This document shows, in pieces, positions 1 through 9,012 of a stretch of DNA of 64,000 bases. Position numbers and translations under genes: made by a program. The notes beneath the pieces are model-generated. The model had not been told where the DNA came from and ran no database searches. It saw only the letters and a list, made by a program, of their open reading frames with translations. Source of the DNA: Pedobacter caeni (GTDB taxonomy: Bacteria; Bacteroidota; Bacteroidia; Sphingobacteriales; Sphingobacteriaceae); NCBI RefSeq assembly GCF_900129215.1, contig NZ_FQUQ01000001.1, forward strand, positions 1 through 64,000. The letters run 5' to 3'. How positions within the stretch are numbered: the first letter of the stretch is position 1; every line of letters starts with the position of its first letter.

Positions 1-777
1 GACATCCAGGTTGATGATCAGGCCATTTGTTTAGGCAGTAGTGTAACCCTTAATGCAACCAGTTCAATTACCGGAGCGGTATTTACCTGGTATAGTGAAG
101 CTGCCCTTACTAACCGGGTTGGTACCGGATCAAGTTTCGAGGTGGTTGCACCAACTGCTGATGTAAAATACTATGTAACGGTAAAGAACGCTGGCACCTG
201 CGAGAACGTTGTTGCGGAAGCTAAAGTGGTGACGGTAAAGGTTAAACCAAGAGGCCTTGCTGCTGATATCCAGGTTGATGATCAGACGATCTGTCTGGGA
301 GGTAATGTAACTTTAAAAGCAACCAGCACAATTACTGGTGCAGTATTTAACTGGTATACTGATGCACAGTTAAGAAACAAGGTGTACACCGGTTCAGATT
401 ATCCGGTAATCCCAACTATTACCACAACTTATTATGTAACTGTTCAATCGACAGCGGTTTGTGAAAACCTTGCAGTCAATGTAAAAGATGTGACAGTTAC
501 AGTTCAGCCCAGGGGGCTTGCCAGCGACATTCAGGTTGATGATCAGGTAATCTGTTTAGGAAGCAGTGTAACTTTAAAAGCAACCAGTACAATTACTGGT
601 GCAGTATTTAACTGGTATACTGATGCCCGGTTAAGAAACAAAGTGTACACCGGTTCAGATTATCCGGTAACACCAACCATCACCACAACTTATTATGTAA
701 CTGTAAAAAACACCATTACCTGCGAAAACATTTCTGTCAATGCAAAAACAGTTAAAGTTATTGTCAATCCTTTACCT
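1..777 (+). repeat. Three tandem coding repeats of about 261-264 bp
   Basis: Units begin at bases 1, 265 and 526, giving periods of 264 and 261 bp. Units 2 and 3 are nearly identical at the DNA level through their middle third (for example the stretch encoding NWYTDA and VYTGSDYP), while unit 1 is more divergent. More copies may lie upstream. The DNA identity suggests recent duplication or gene conversion. Confidence 0.9.
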
Positions 778-2796
778 GCCATACCAACGCTTACAAGCCG
801 TACCTCAACCATTTTCTGCGAAGGCGGAAGCACAATCCTCACCTCTTCAGCTTTAACCGGAAACCGGTGGTACAAAGACAACATCATGATCCCCAATGCT
901 ACTGCTCAAACCTACACTGCAACAGAATCGGGTTCTTACACCGTGATCCAAACAAACACCAACGGATGTATCAGTCCTGTTTCTTTACCAATAACCGTTA
1001 CCAAAAATCTTTACCCGGTAATACCTGGTATTTCTCCTTCCGGCACCACTACTTTTTGTGATGGTGGGGTAGTTACCTTAACTTCCTCCTCAGCAACTGG
1101 AAACCAATGGTATAAAAGCGGAATTCTGATTCCTGGCGCTACCCATCCAACTTACGATGTTTCTGAAATTGGTGTATACACTGTTAATGTAACAAATACT
1201 GCTGGCTGTACAAGTGCAGTTTCTGCCTCAACAACGGTTACTGTAAACCCTGTGCCAAAAGGATTTGATGATCAGATCAATACATTGAGTTGCAGTAGGT
1301 CAACATTTACCTACAACTTGCAGTCATTTAACATAAATAACACCATAAGAGGAGGGAATGGAGTACCATCTTCCTTTACCTGGACTGTAAATCCGACAAC
1401 TGTATCCGGTGCTGTTGACGGATTTGGAAATGCAATTACTGCAAGCCTGATTAATACCGGTATGAGCCCGGAAGAAGTTATTTATACCGTTACTCCACGG
1501 GGATTAAGTGTTGGCTGCGATGGTCTTCCTTTTAAAATTAAGGTCCTCGTTCCTGTATGTTCGGCCATCTCAATCACAAAAACTGCCGATCGCAGTTCAG
1601 TCGCTGTTCCAGGAGATCAAATCAATTATACGATTACGGTTAGCAATGTGGCAAATGCCAGTCACCATAACCTGATCGTCAACGATCCGCTAACCGGAGG
1701 AAATTTAAGTAATCCTACCGGCGATAATGGTAATCATATTCTGGAAAAAGGAGAGTTCTGGACCTATCATACCTCATATGTAGTTACTCAGACAGATTTA
1801 GACAACAATGGAGCTCCTGATACAGACCTTGGAGAAGTACAAAACATAGCTACTGTGAAATCTACAGAATCACCAACTCCCAGAACTGCTGTTGCAAATG
1901 TTGCTATCCGGCAAAATCCAATCATCCGTTTGGTGAAAACCGGTGTCTTAAACCAGGATTACAGAACGATCAATTATACCTTTTTCATTACCAATAAAGG
2001 AAACATAACCCTTAAAGATTTACAGCTTACTGACCCTAAACTTCCAGGCCTCAGCATACCAAATCTAACTGAACTTGGCCCTGGTGCGTCAACAAGCGTT
2101 ACGGCAACATACACGATTAAAGAAATTGAAAAAAGAGCCGGGACTGTAATCAATACAGCTAAGGTTACAGGAACCTACAACCTTGGCAGCAGGGTCAGCG
2201 ACATCTCCGGAACAAATGAAAACAATGATGATCCTACAGTAGTTGATATCATTCGTTATCCCTCAGCAGTGGATGATTTTGCAAAAACCAAGGCAGATAT
2301 CGAGGTGATGGTGCCGGTAACCAACAACGACCGCCCAAGCTTATTCCCGCTGGATGTAGCTACTGTAGATGTAAAAGTACAACCCATAAATGGAAAGCTG
2401 CAACTGAACAGGGATGGGAAGGTTGTTTACCATCCTAATAAAGGATATGTAGGTCTGGAAACATTTACTTACATGGTTAATGATGACAACGGGCTTTCTT
2501 CAAATGTTGCAGTCGTAACAATCAACGTCATTCCTGCAGACCTCGAAATTCCAAACACTTTTACCCCTAACGGAGACGGTAAGAATGATACTTTTCTGAT
2601 CAAAGGAAGAGAGAATTACGAGTCGATAGAGATTTCCATTTTTAACCGCTGGGGAGATGAAGTTTATAAAAATAAAAACTATAAAGACGAGTGGGATGGT
2701 GCCGGATTAAATGAAGGTACTTATTTCTATGTCTTAAGACTAAAAAAGGCTGGGAAGGAAGAAATACGTAGAAGTTGGGTACTCATTAAAAGATAA
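1..2796 (+). CDS. Repetitive T9SS type B cargo protein, 5' truncated
   Basis: The frame is open from base 1, so the gene begins before the window; 931 residues are visible. In order: three near-identical Ig-like repeats of about 87 residues (each starting DIQVDDQ, visible residues 1, 89 and 176), two cysteine-containing Ig-like modules (about 260-420), a PKD-like stretch, two DUF11-type modules (from about 521 and 640), a tandem-95/cadherin-like module (about 755-845), and a C-terminal T9SS type B sorting domain (IPNTFTPNGDGKNDTF from about 849, then FNRWGDEVY and WDGAGLNEGTYFYVL). Such proteins cross the outer membrane through T9SS and stay on or leave the surface. The PorP/SprF gene 8 bp downstream is the usual partner of type B cargo. 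An adhesin-like role is inferred; no enzymatic domain is visible. Confidence 0.9.
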   Translation, partial: DIQVDDQAICLGSSVTLNATSSITGAVFTWYSEAALTNRVGTGSSFEVVAPTADVKYYVTVKNAGTCENVVAEAKVVTVKVKPRGLAADIQVDDQTICLGGNVTLKATSTITGAVFNWYTDAQLRNKVYTGSDYPVIPTITTTYYVTVQSTAVCENLAVNVKDVTVTVQPRGLASDIQVDDQVICLGSSVTLKATSTITGAVFNWYTDARLRNKVYTGSDYPVTPTITTTYYVTVKNTITCENISVNAKTVKVIVNPLPAIPTLTSRTSTIFCEGGSTILTSSALTGNRWYKDNIMIPNATAQTYTATESGSYTVIQTNTNGCISPVSLPITVTKNLYPVIPGISPSGTTTFCDGGVVTLTSSSATGNQWYKSGILIPGATHPTYDVSEIGVYTVNVTNTAGCTSAVSASTTVTVNPVPKGFDDQINTLSCSRSTFTYNLQSFNINNTIRGGNGVPSSFTWTVNPTTVSGAVDGFGNAITASLINTGMSPEEVIYTVTPRGLSVGCDGLPFKIKVLVPVCSAISITKTADRSSVAVPGDQINYTITVSNVANASHHNLIVNDPLTGGNLSNPTGDNGNHILEKGEFWTYHTSYVVTQTDLDNNGAPDTDLGEVQNIATVKSTESPTPRTAVANVAIRQNPIIRLVKTGVLNQDYRTINYTFFITNKGNITLKDLQLTDPKLPGLSIPNLTELGPGASTSVTATYTIKEIEKRAGTVINTAKVTGTYNLGSRVSDISGTNENNDDPTVVDIIRYPSAVDDFAKTKADIEVMVPVTNNDRPSLFPLDVATVDVKVQPINGKLQLNRDGKVVYHPNKGYVGLETFTYMVNDDNGLSSNVAVVTINVIPADLEIPNTFTPNGDGKNDTFLIKGRENYESIEISIFNRWGDEVYKNKNYKDEWDGAGLNEGTYFYVLRLKKAGKEEIRRSWVLIKR

Positions 2797-2804
2797 TTAT
2801 AACC

Positions 2805-3803
2805 ATGAAGACATTCAGATATGCATCGGTCCTTGTTTACATTTGCTACACCTTAACCGGAGTTGCAAGGGGACAACAAAACATTCAGTTTTCCCAATAT
2901 ATTTTCAACAGCCTCAGTGTAAATCCTGCTTATGCAGGGTACAAAGAGGAATGGTTTGTGCAATTGGCGATGAGGGCACAATGGGTAGGGGTAGAAGGGG
3001 CACCACGAACCGCAACCGCCTCCATTGATGGCATTCTGGATCCGAGAGATCGCAAAATGGGACTTGGATTCCAGATCACCACTGATAAAATCGGTGCGCA
3101 ATCTTCCACATCGGCAACGGCAAATTATGCGTATCGCTTACAGCTCAACGACGATGATACCGAGCGCTTGAGCTTCGGTTTAGGGGTAGGAGCTGCACAA
3201 TATAGCCTGAAAGGACAATTGCTAACGACTATAGAGCAGGGCGATGAAGCTGTACCAACAGGAAATCAAAGTAATATTGTCCCTGATCTGCGTTTCGGTG
3301 TATTCTATAATTCCGACTTCTGGTACCTTGGAATCTCTGCACTGGATATTTTCTCGGGATCTAAAGAAGGGATCCGCAGAAATCAATCCTCTTCCTTAAA
3401 CATCATCAGGAGCCGCCATGCTTATCTGATGGCCGGAGCATTGGTCAACTTTTCTCCGGATCTCAGAATGAGGCCCAGCATTCTGATTAAAGAAGATTTT
3501 AGAGGGCCAACCAGCCTGGATCTGAATACCATGTTTATCCTCAACGATAAAATATGGATTGGTGCATCTTTCAGGGCAGGGCTGAACCTCCGGGAAAAAC
3601 AAGACCGCCCCATTGGGATCGAAACAGAGAATTCTTTTTCAGGCATTGCTCAGTTTTTCGTCAGCGAACGGTTTAGGATCGGCTACTCCTATGATCATGT
3701 GACAAGCAATTTAGGAAGTAACCAAAATGGCTCTCATGAACTGACGATGGGCCTTGCCTTTGGAAAAGTGCCCAGAGCCCTGATCTGTCCAAGAGTATTT
3801 TAG
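2805..3803 (+). CDS. PorP/SprF family T9SS membrane protein
   Basis: 332 residues with an N-terminal signal peptide ending near ARGQQ, followed by the family's signature start (FSQYIFNSLSVNPAYAGY), then alternating strands of an outer-membrane barrel. PorP/SprF proteins help tether or export T9SS cargo with type B sorting domains. Only 8 bp separate it from the upstream cargo gene, so the two are almost certainly co-transcribed and work as a pair. It ends 10 bp before the convergent HTH gene. The exact member (PorP or SprF) cannot be told from sequence alone. Confidence 0.9.
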   Translation: MKTFRYASVLVYICYTLTGVARGQQNIQFSQYIFNSLSVNPAYAGYKEEWFVQLAMRAQWVGVEGAPRTATASIDGILDPRDRKMGLGFQITTDKIGAQSSTSATANYAYRLQLNDDDTERLSFGLGVGAAQYSLKGQLLTTIEQGDEAVPTGNQSNIVPDLRFGVFYNSDFWYLGISALDIFSGSKEGIRRNQSSSLNIIRSRHAYLMAGALVNFSPDLRMRPSILIKEDFRGPTSLDLNTMFILNDKIWIGASFRAGLNLREKQDRPIGIETENSFSGIAQFFVSERFRIGYSYDHVTSNLGSNQNGSHELTMGLAFGKVPRALICPRVF

Positions 3804-3813
3804 ACCGGAACGC

Positions 3814-4257
3814 TCAATGAGAAAGCGGAGAGAATTGTTGTCCTGAGTTTTTAGGCCCCGGTACCGTGCCCGGATGAACTCCTGTCGGTTGTCCTCCGCT
3901 TTCAGGATTGGAGTTACTCATCCTGTTCAGCAGATCATTGTGTTTTTCCAGTAAAGAGATGTATTTATTCATCCAGTACTGCACAGAATTGCTGGCATAT
4001 GGTTCTGTGTTATTTTTTTGCAAATACAAATCTATAAAAGTCTTGTTTCCTATTTTAGAAAATTCTTCAGGAAATTCATTTGAAAAATCGTGCCCAATAG
4101 CGTTTCCAATTTTGCATATAGTATATATGCTAATGTACTCTTGTTCAAACCAGTTGTAGATAGAAGTTCTACTTACATTTAGTTTTCGTGCAAGCTCACT
4201 AATTCCGATTTTATTACGAACGATCCGTTCGACTATTTCACCTTTATTTAAAATCAT
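3814..4257 (-). CDS. XRE-like helix-turn-helix protein
   Basis: About 147 residues from the preferred ATG at 4257; in-frame ATGs also exist at 4266 and 4293. The helix-turn-helix sits near the N-terminus (IGISELARKLNVSRTSIYNW), followed by a second helical segment (TICKIGNAIGHDF). The C-terminal third is polar and rich in Gly, Pro and Ser and looks disordered. I chose the inner start because the fold begins directly after it. The gene points away from the GIY-YIG-like gene across a region holding a 10-bp inverted repeat, which could be its operator. Target genes are unknown. Confidence 0.75.
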   Translation of the reverse strand: MILNKGEIVERIVRNKIGISELARKLNVSRTSIYNWFEQEYISIYTICKIGNAIGHDFSNEFPEEFSKIGNKTFIDLYLQKNNTEPYASNSVQYWMNKYISLLEKHNDLLNRMSNSNPESGGQPTGVHPGTVPGPKNSGQQFSPLSH

Positions 4258-4352
4258 AGATAACATGGTATGCAGTTTATACCATCCTACCATTACTAAA
4301 GTTTAAGACCACTGGGAAGTTAATCTTGACGCAATTTAAGAAATTATTATTG

Positions 4353-4388
4353 ATCAAACAAATATTAAGAATTCATAGTTTGTTTGAT
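4353..4388. promoter_or_regulatory. 10-bp inverted repeat in divergent intergenic region
   Basis: Arms ATCAAACAAA (4353-4362) and TTTGTTTGAT (4379-4388) are perfect reverse complements with a 16-base spacer. The site lies between the divergent HTH gene and the GIY-YIG-like gene, a normal place for an operator. Binding by the HTH protein is inference. Confidence 0.45.
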
Positions 4389-4483
4389 GATATTTTGGTC
4401 TTCTAAGTTAATTTGTGATATGCGTTCAATTTTTTTATATTAGAATTGCACTATTAACTGATCCATTTCTAAAATTTGATTTT

Positions 4484-4915
4484 ATGTTTGATGAGCTGAG
4501 TAAATACAAGCAGGGGAATTTCTTTTTTCAGGCAACGGACAGTTTGGTTGAAGTTTGTAACCTGACCAGAGATAAATATGGCTTGTACCTGGTTTATGCG
4601 CTATCCAAGGGAAGGGTGGAGCTGGTATACATTAATAAATCAGGTCCACCAGAGAAAGCAGGGGTGGTAAAAGAGCCTAAGGACATTGCCGATGACCTCC
4701 GGGAAAATTTACTAAATGGGTATCAGTTTGGTGAAATTGAACGTAAAAATTCCTGGCCTGTTCAAATGATGATCGAAGACATCGAAGCACTGCATGTCCA
4801 TTGGTATGTAACTTATGATGAAAAGAACCACGATTTGCCCGCAACGGTAAAGTCGAAAATCCTCCAGATCTATCAGGGAATCTATGGACATTTACCGCGC
4901 TGGAATAAGATGTAA
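4484..4915 (+). CDS. Small GIY-YIG-like protein, probably catalytically degenerate
   Basis: 143 residues from the ATG at 4484; an upstream in-frame ATG at 4415 would add 23 unlikely residues. The N-terminal half contains GLYLVY, then 13 residues after GLY, YINKSG, which resembles the GIY and YIG strands of the GIY-YIG nuclease fold with the last Gly replaced by Asn. The C-terminus (IYGHLPRWN) resembles the family's closing Glu/Asn helix region. A DNase role is doubtful with these substitutions. Family membership is my reading of short motifs, not a search result. The gene stands alone, convergent with the aldehyde dehydrogenase. Confidence 0.55.
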   Translation: MFDELSKYKQGNFFFQATDSLVEVCNLTRDKYGLYLVYALSKGRVELVYINKSGPPEKAGVVKEPKDIADDLRENLLNGYQFGEIERKNSWPVQMMIEDIEALHVHWYVTYDEKNHDLPATVKSKILQIYQGIYGHLPRWNKM

Positions 4916-4924
4916 GCTCTGGTT

Positions 4925-6298
4925 TTATTTTACATAAACCGTTTTGATATTTACAAACTCCCTGATGCCAAAAGCACTGAGCTCTCTTCCATAACCGGAT
5001 TGGTTAATTCCTCCAAATGGCAGTCTTGGGTCTGATTTAACCAATGAATTGACAAAGCAGGAACCTGCATTTAACCGTTTTGCTGCCAGTTCTTCTCCAT
5101 GTTTCCTGTCTGCAGTAAATATTGCTGCCCCCAATCCAAAGGGACTGTCGTTCGCGATTCTGATCGCTTCTTCTTCATTTTTTGCCGAGAAAATTAAAGC
5201 TACAGGGCCAAATATTTCTTCTTCATAAGCCGGCATACCTTTCCTGATTCCGGTCAGTATAGTAGGGGTGTAGTAAGCATGTTTGCCTTTAAAATCAGGA
5301 ATTTTTCCACCCAGGATACATTTTGCGCCTGCATTGATGTTTGCAGTTACCTGCTGTTGCAGTTCATTCCTCAGGTCCATTCTGGCCATAGGGCCAAGAT
5401 CAGTTCCTTCTTCAAAAGGGTCGCCTGTTAACTTCGATTGCATTTTCCCCAGGAAGATCCTGATGAACTCTTTTTCAATTTCCTTAACGAGAATAAACCG
5501 CTTTGCGGCAATACAGCTCTGCCCGTTATTGATTAAGCGGCTTTGCATACAGATCTCTGCAGCCTGTTCCAGATCGGCATCGGCCAATACCAGGTAAGGA
5601 TCGCTTCCGCCAAGCTCAAGTACCGTCTTTTTTAAATGGAAGCCTGCCTGTTGTGCAACCTGCTTTCCGGCTTCGGTACTTCCGGTAAGGGTAACTGCCT
5701 TTACCAATGGATGAGCGATTACCTGTTTTACAGATTTGCTCCCAATCAGGAGTACATTGAAAATATCTTTTGGAAAACCAGCGGCTAAGATGACCTCTTC
5801 AATTGCCAGTGCACATCCCGTAACATTGGAAGCATGTTTCAGTAATCCTCCGTTTCCTGCCATTAATGCAGGAGCGAGGAAACGGAAAAGTTGCCAGAAA
5901 GGGAAGTTCCAGGGCATTACGGCCAGCACCACACCGAGCGGCTGGAAACTGACATAGCTGCTGGAAGCTTCTGTTGCAATCATTTCATCTTTGAGGAACG
6001 CTGCGCCATTTTCTGCATAATAATCACATACTGCCGCACATTTCTCGATCTCTGCAATTCCAGGGGCAATGGGTTTTCCCATTTCTTTGGCCATCAAGGT
6101 AGCCAAATCCAGTTTCCGCTTCAAAAGGACCTTTGCGGCATTTCTTAATAATTTTGCGCGGTCAGAAAAGGAGCTGTCTTTCCATTTTAACCATGCGGAA
6201 TGTGTCTTCTCTATTTTTGCAGAGACCTGTTTTTCAGAATCTTCTTTGTAGGATTTGATTAATTTTCCGTTGGTCGGATTGATGGAAATCAGGCTCAT
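4925..6298 (-). CDS. NAD(P)-dependent succinate-semialdehyde dehydrogenase family
   Basis: 457 residues, normal for a soluble aldehyde dehydrogenase. Visible are the substrate-tunnel motif MPWNFPFWQ (Asn131), the general base in LELGGSDP (Glu228) and the nucleophile in NNGQSCIAAKRF (Cys262). The pattern is closest to the YneI/Sad type of succinate-semialdehyde dehydrogenases, which oxidise succinate semialdehyde to succinate in GABA breakdown. No GABA transaminase is next to it, so the substrate is inferred by family only. The gene is followed 34 bp upstream by the M23 peptidase gene on the same strand. Confidence 0.85.
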   Translation of the reverse strand: MSLISINPTNGKLIKSYKEDSEKQVSAKIEKTHSAWLKWKDSSFSDRAKLLRNAAKVLLKRKLDLATLMAKEMGKPIAPGIAEIEKCAAVCDYYAENGAAFLKDEMIATEASSSYVSFQPLGVVLAVMPWNFPFWQLFRFLAPALMAGNGGLLKHASNVTGCALAIEEVILAAGFPKDIFNVLLIGSKSVKQVIAHPLVKAVTLTGSTEAGKQVAQQAGFHLKKTVLELGGSDPYLVLADADLEQAAEICMQSRLINNGQSCIAAKRFILVKEIEKEFIRIFLGKMQSKLTGDPFEEGTDLGPMARMDLRNELQQQVTANINAGAKCILGGKIPDFKGKHAYYTPTILTGIRKGMPAYEEEIFGPVALIFSAKNEEEAIRIANDSPFGLGAAIFTADRKHGEELAAKRLNAGSCFVNSLVKSDPRLPFGGINQSGYGRELSAFGIREFVNIKTVYVK

Positions 6299-6332
6299 TT
6301 TTAATCGTATTGGTACACAGGTATAACACTTA

Positions 6333-6968
6333 TCAGGGCTTCAGGTTTTCCTTAATGAAAACCAGTGGATTGAAAAAACGGAGGTCCAGTTGTTTTTTAT
6401 TCATGGTCAGCCAGCTGGCGCATCCGTAATCGTCAAAACTTTTTCTGATTTCCAGGTGTAAATGATGGTAATCACCTCCGTATTTTTTTGATTCTGCAGG
6501 CGTAAATAACCTCGCAATCTTTACATTTTCATCTACCTGCTGGCCCTGGGCCACATATACCTCTTTTAGGTGTTTGTAGGAAGTAAACATGATTTTTCCA
6601 TCAGGAAGTTTGTGTTTGATGACCACAGTTCGTTGGTTTTCGCCCAGATGAACAGAGCAAACTATGCCCTTTGCCATTGGATAAACGGTAACCAGCTTGT
6701 TCTTGGGTTTTAGAGGATTGATGTCTATCGCGGTATGCACATGTCCTTTCAGGTAGCTGTCGCGATGATCACCAAAAATGCTGACCACCTTGATTTGTTT
6801 AGGATCTTTGCGATTTGCGACATCAAAGGGAAGGTACCATTTGCTGGCTATGGCATTCGGCGGGCTATCCGTATAATAAGGCTTCCATCTGTCACGGTCG
6901 CGCTCAATGGTCATTGGCTCATCGGGGGCCAGCCATAATAATAAAATGGGGAACAGTAATAATTTCAT
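6333..6968 (-). CDS. M23 family metallopeptidase-like protein
   Basis: 211 residues with a short hydrophobic N-terminus that serves as a signal peptide. The zinc site of M23 (LytM-type) peptidases is present: HxxxD as HTAID (His78, Asp82) and HxH as HLH (His169, His171). M23 enzymes cut peptide cross-links in peptidoglycan, so a periplasmic cell-wall role is likely. No LysM or coiled-coil region is seen. The start is 5 bp from the end of the DinB gene, suggesting the order DinB, M23, aldehyde dehydrogenase in one transcript. Confidence 0.8.
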   Translation of the reverse strand: MKLLLFPILLLWLAPDEPMTIERDRDRWKPYYTDSPPNAIASKWYLPFDVANRKDPKQIKVVSIFGDHRDSYLKGHVHTAIDINPLKPKNKLVTVYPMAKGIVCSVHLGENQRTVVIKHKLPDGKIMFTSYKHLKEVYVAQGQQVDENVKIARLFTPAESKKYGGDYHHLHLEIRKSFDDYGCASWLTMNKKQLDLRFFNPLVFIKENLKP

Positions 6969-6973
6969 GTCGT

Positions 6974-7444
6974 TTATTTTAGGAGACGTTTCATTGCCAT
7001 TACATATCCAAAATGCATGCTTTCATGAAGAGGGATATAGTTGATGATGTCGTTGATGTTGTTTAATTCCAGCCCGTAGCTGTTCACCCAGGGAGTATAA
7101 TTGTCAAACTTACTGGTGTTAAGGTCTGTTTCCAGTTGATCTGTCGTGCTGATGAGGAGGGCTTTGATCTGTTCAATCTCTTCAGCGGAAACCAATCCTT
7201 CTGGTTTTGTCCCTGGTTTATAGCTAAGTACGAAAGATTCGGGCACAAGGGGTTCCTGTCCGGCTTTTCCGTAACATAGATTTTGCTGACTGGCAATTAA
7301 ATGTGCCAGGTTCCAGATGACATTGTTGTTAAAACCATCTGGAATCCGGTTCAATTGCTCAGTGCTCAATTGCTCTGTAGCCTTTAATATGGCAAATCTT
7401 AATTTTCTTAACGTAGTTACCTGAGGAAAGATCTTATCGGGCAT
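6974..7444 (-). CDS. DinB family protein
   Basis: 156 residues forming the DinB/YfiT four-helix bundle. The three metal-ligand histidines are visible: His48 (NLAHLIASQ) and the C-terminal pair His140 and His144 (LHESMHFGY). In other bacteria the fold includes thiol-transferases and proteins of unknown function, so no precise substrate can be given. It is the first gene of a probable three-gene minus-strand operon; an 8-bp inverted repeat lies 36 bases upstream of its start. Confidence 0.8.
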   Translation of the reverse strand: MPDKIFPQVTTLRKLRFAILKATEQLSTEQLNRIPDGFNNNVIWNLAHLIASQQNLCYGKAGQEPLVPESFVLSYKPGTKPEGLVSAEEIEQIKALLISTTDQLETDLNTSKFDNYTPWVNSYGLELNNINDIINYIPLHESMHFGYVMAMKRLLK

Positions 7445-7479
7445 AAGTATTTTATATATGTGTTTAAAACCAGAAATGG

Positions 7480-7509
7480 ATAACTATAATTGTTTTGAAA
7501 GATAGTTAT
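7480..7509. promoter_or_regulatory. 8-bp inverted repeat upstream of the DinB gene
   Basis: ATAACTAT (7480-7487) and ATAGTTAT (7502-7509) are perfect reverse complements with a 14-base spacer. The position suits an operator or a 5' leader hairpin for the DinB gene. Confidence 0.3.
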
Positions 7510-7551
7510 TTTCTAATGTTAAAAACATATTTTTAGGAAAACCAGTTATTC

Positions 7552-7593
7552 AGGATAATTTTATCCTTTATGCATTGTTTAAATGGTTTAAAC
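7552..7593 (-). terminator. Paired hairpins at the end of the DUF6266 gene
   Basis: Two perfect inverted repeats follow one another: GTTTAAA-TGG-TTTAAAC (7577-7593), which spans the DUF6266 stop codon, and AGGATAA-TT-TTATCCT (7552-7567) just after it on the minus strand. There is no strong T-run, so intrinsic termination is uncertain; the hairpins may instead protect the mRNA 3' end. Confidence 0.35.
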
Positions 7594-8424
7594 AGGTTTG
7601 CCCGGGAGGTTCTCTAATTTCTTTTTAAGTACCTGATATTCCTTTTCGAGATGCCTGAAGGCTTTGCTTTCCATATGCCTGCCCTCATCCTTTTGTTGTA
7701 ACCTGATATAATCTGCCTCAACCTGTTCAAATCTTTCTTTTACCTTTTTATATTTTTCCTGTTTGGCTTTTTCTTCCGGACTTTCTATGTTGCCGTTTAG
7801 ATTTCCAATGTATACGCTGTCAGAAACCTCCTTGCCATCGGCAGTTTTAAAGGAAATATAAGCCTCTATTGGCTCGTTCAGCCATTCTTCTTCCAGTTCA
7901 ATCAGGTATTTTCCTTCTTCTCTTCTTGCGGCATTCAGGAAGGAACGGACCTTTCTTCTTAGGGGATAGTACAGCAGAATCATCACACAGTCGTCATGCC
8001 GGAGTTCCCGATCCAGGTAATATGGATCCCAGTTCACAAGTACACCAGTATCTGTTTTTTCCATACTGATGCCTTTGGCTGCGGGTAGCGTGCCTTTACT
8101 TAATACCACTTTACTATAATTCACGCTGATGTCTGGATACTCGCCCTGCAGCGCCTGTTTCTTATTATAAGAGGTGGCCAGATTAAACGCATTTTTGACC
8201 GTACCTGCAGCCTCCAGACCAAAACCAATGTTGATGAAATCTTTCATTGGTTTGATGAGTTGCATGGTAAGGCTCATAGATTGCTGATTTCCCAATTGTT
8301 TTTTGCTTGGTTTACCAGGATCACCTATGGTTCTGCTTACATTTTGTCCGTTTAGTACATAAAATACCATATTGCCGATTTTTCCATTTGGATGGCCATA
8401 AGGGCCGGGTTTTAAAATTGCCAT
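7588..8424 (-). CDS. DUF6266 family protein
   Basis: 278 residues. The N-terminus (PGPYGHPNGKIGNMVFY) and the DPGKPSKKQLGNQQ stretch match the DUF6266 family, which is common and often multicopy in Pedobacter and relatives; function is unknown. No signal peptide or membrane segment is visible. The middle looks beta-rich, and residues of about 215-270 are strongly charged (Glu, Lys, Gln) and probably a coiled coil. The gene is monocistronic, with hairpins at its end and a long gene-free stretch behind its start. Confidence 0.75.
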   Translation of the reverse strand: MAILKPGPYGHPNGKIGNMVFYVLNGQNVSRTIGDPGKPSKKQLGNQQSMSLTMQLIKPMKDFINIGFGLEAAGTVKNAFNLATSYNKKQALQGEYPDISVNYSKVVLSKGTLPAAKGISMEKTDTGVLVNWDPYYLDRELRHDDCVMILLYYPLRRKVRSFLNAARREEGKYLIELEEEWLNEPIEAYISFKTADGKEVSDSVYIGNLNGNIESPEEKAKQEKYKKVKERFEQVEADYIRLQQKDEGRHMESKAFRHLEKEYQVLKKKLENLPGKPV

Positions 8425-9012
8425 GATTAATAGATTAATTTATAATACTACAATATATAAATAAATTATCAATTAAGAAACAATTGATTTCGGAAAGGTG
8501 CTGGTACACACCCTGAAGAGTTCGCTATTGAGCGGAATGATCTATGAAATCAGGAATAGCTTATTTCGACTTTTAAAGGGCCATTTGACCTGATAAGGAC
8601 CTGGCAACCTCTAATCAATATTCAATCAGTATTCATTAAATTCAGGACTCAACCGGGAGCGTGCAGGAGGAGTTCCTTTATTTCAGCCCTATTCATGATT
8701 AACCAGAGCAGGAGCTTTGGATTTTCATTTTTTGAAGGAGTGATATAAAGTTTAGCACTCAAACTAAAAATGACAAAGGGATGAACAAGGTTGAAGTTGA
8801 ATGCCGTTCTATTCTTTTTGTGAATAATACGAGATCACAAGAAAGAAGGGTGTCAATATACGCAATAAAATTAGAAGTAATGAAATTTTGGTGTAAGTGT
8901 GTGTCTCATTTTTGGGGCTGTTCAAAAAAAGAGAGAAATAATTAGGAAAACATCTGATTTTTTGAAGTATTATTTGATTATGTATTGTATTTTTGCACAA
9001 AAATTCAAATAA
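8425..9012. other. 588-bp gene-free intergenic region
   Basis: No open frame with coding character on either strand. The left part holds the DUF6266 promoter region and the last 60 bases the mqo promoter. The middle shows no repeat, RNA gene or recognisable remnant. Confidence 0.6.
8961..8995 (+). promoter_or_regulatory. Putative Bacteroidota promoter of mqo
   Basis: A perfect -7 box TATTTTTG (8988-8995) fits the consensus TAnnTTTG. TTTG at 8961-8964 could be the -33 box with a 23-base spacer, at the long end of the accepted range. The predicted leader is short, about 12 bases. Confidence 0.5.

Noticed and set aside
3814..4915. HTH gene and GIY-YIG-like gene as a restriction or defence pair
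   Set aside because: No methyltransferase, helicase or toxin is near and the nuclease motif is degenerate, so this stays only a candidate regulatory pair.
8809..9000. 63-codon minus-strand frame in the mqo upstream region
   Set aside because: Low-complexity, AT-driven and overlapping the mqo promoter; no coding character.
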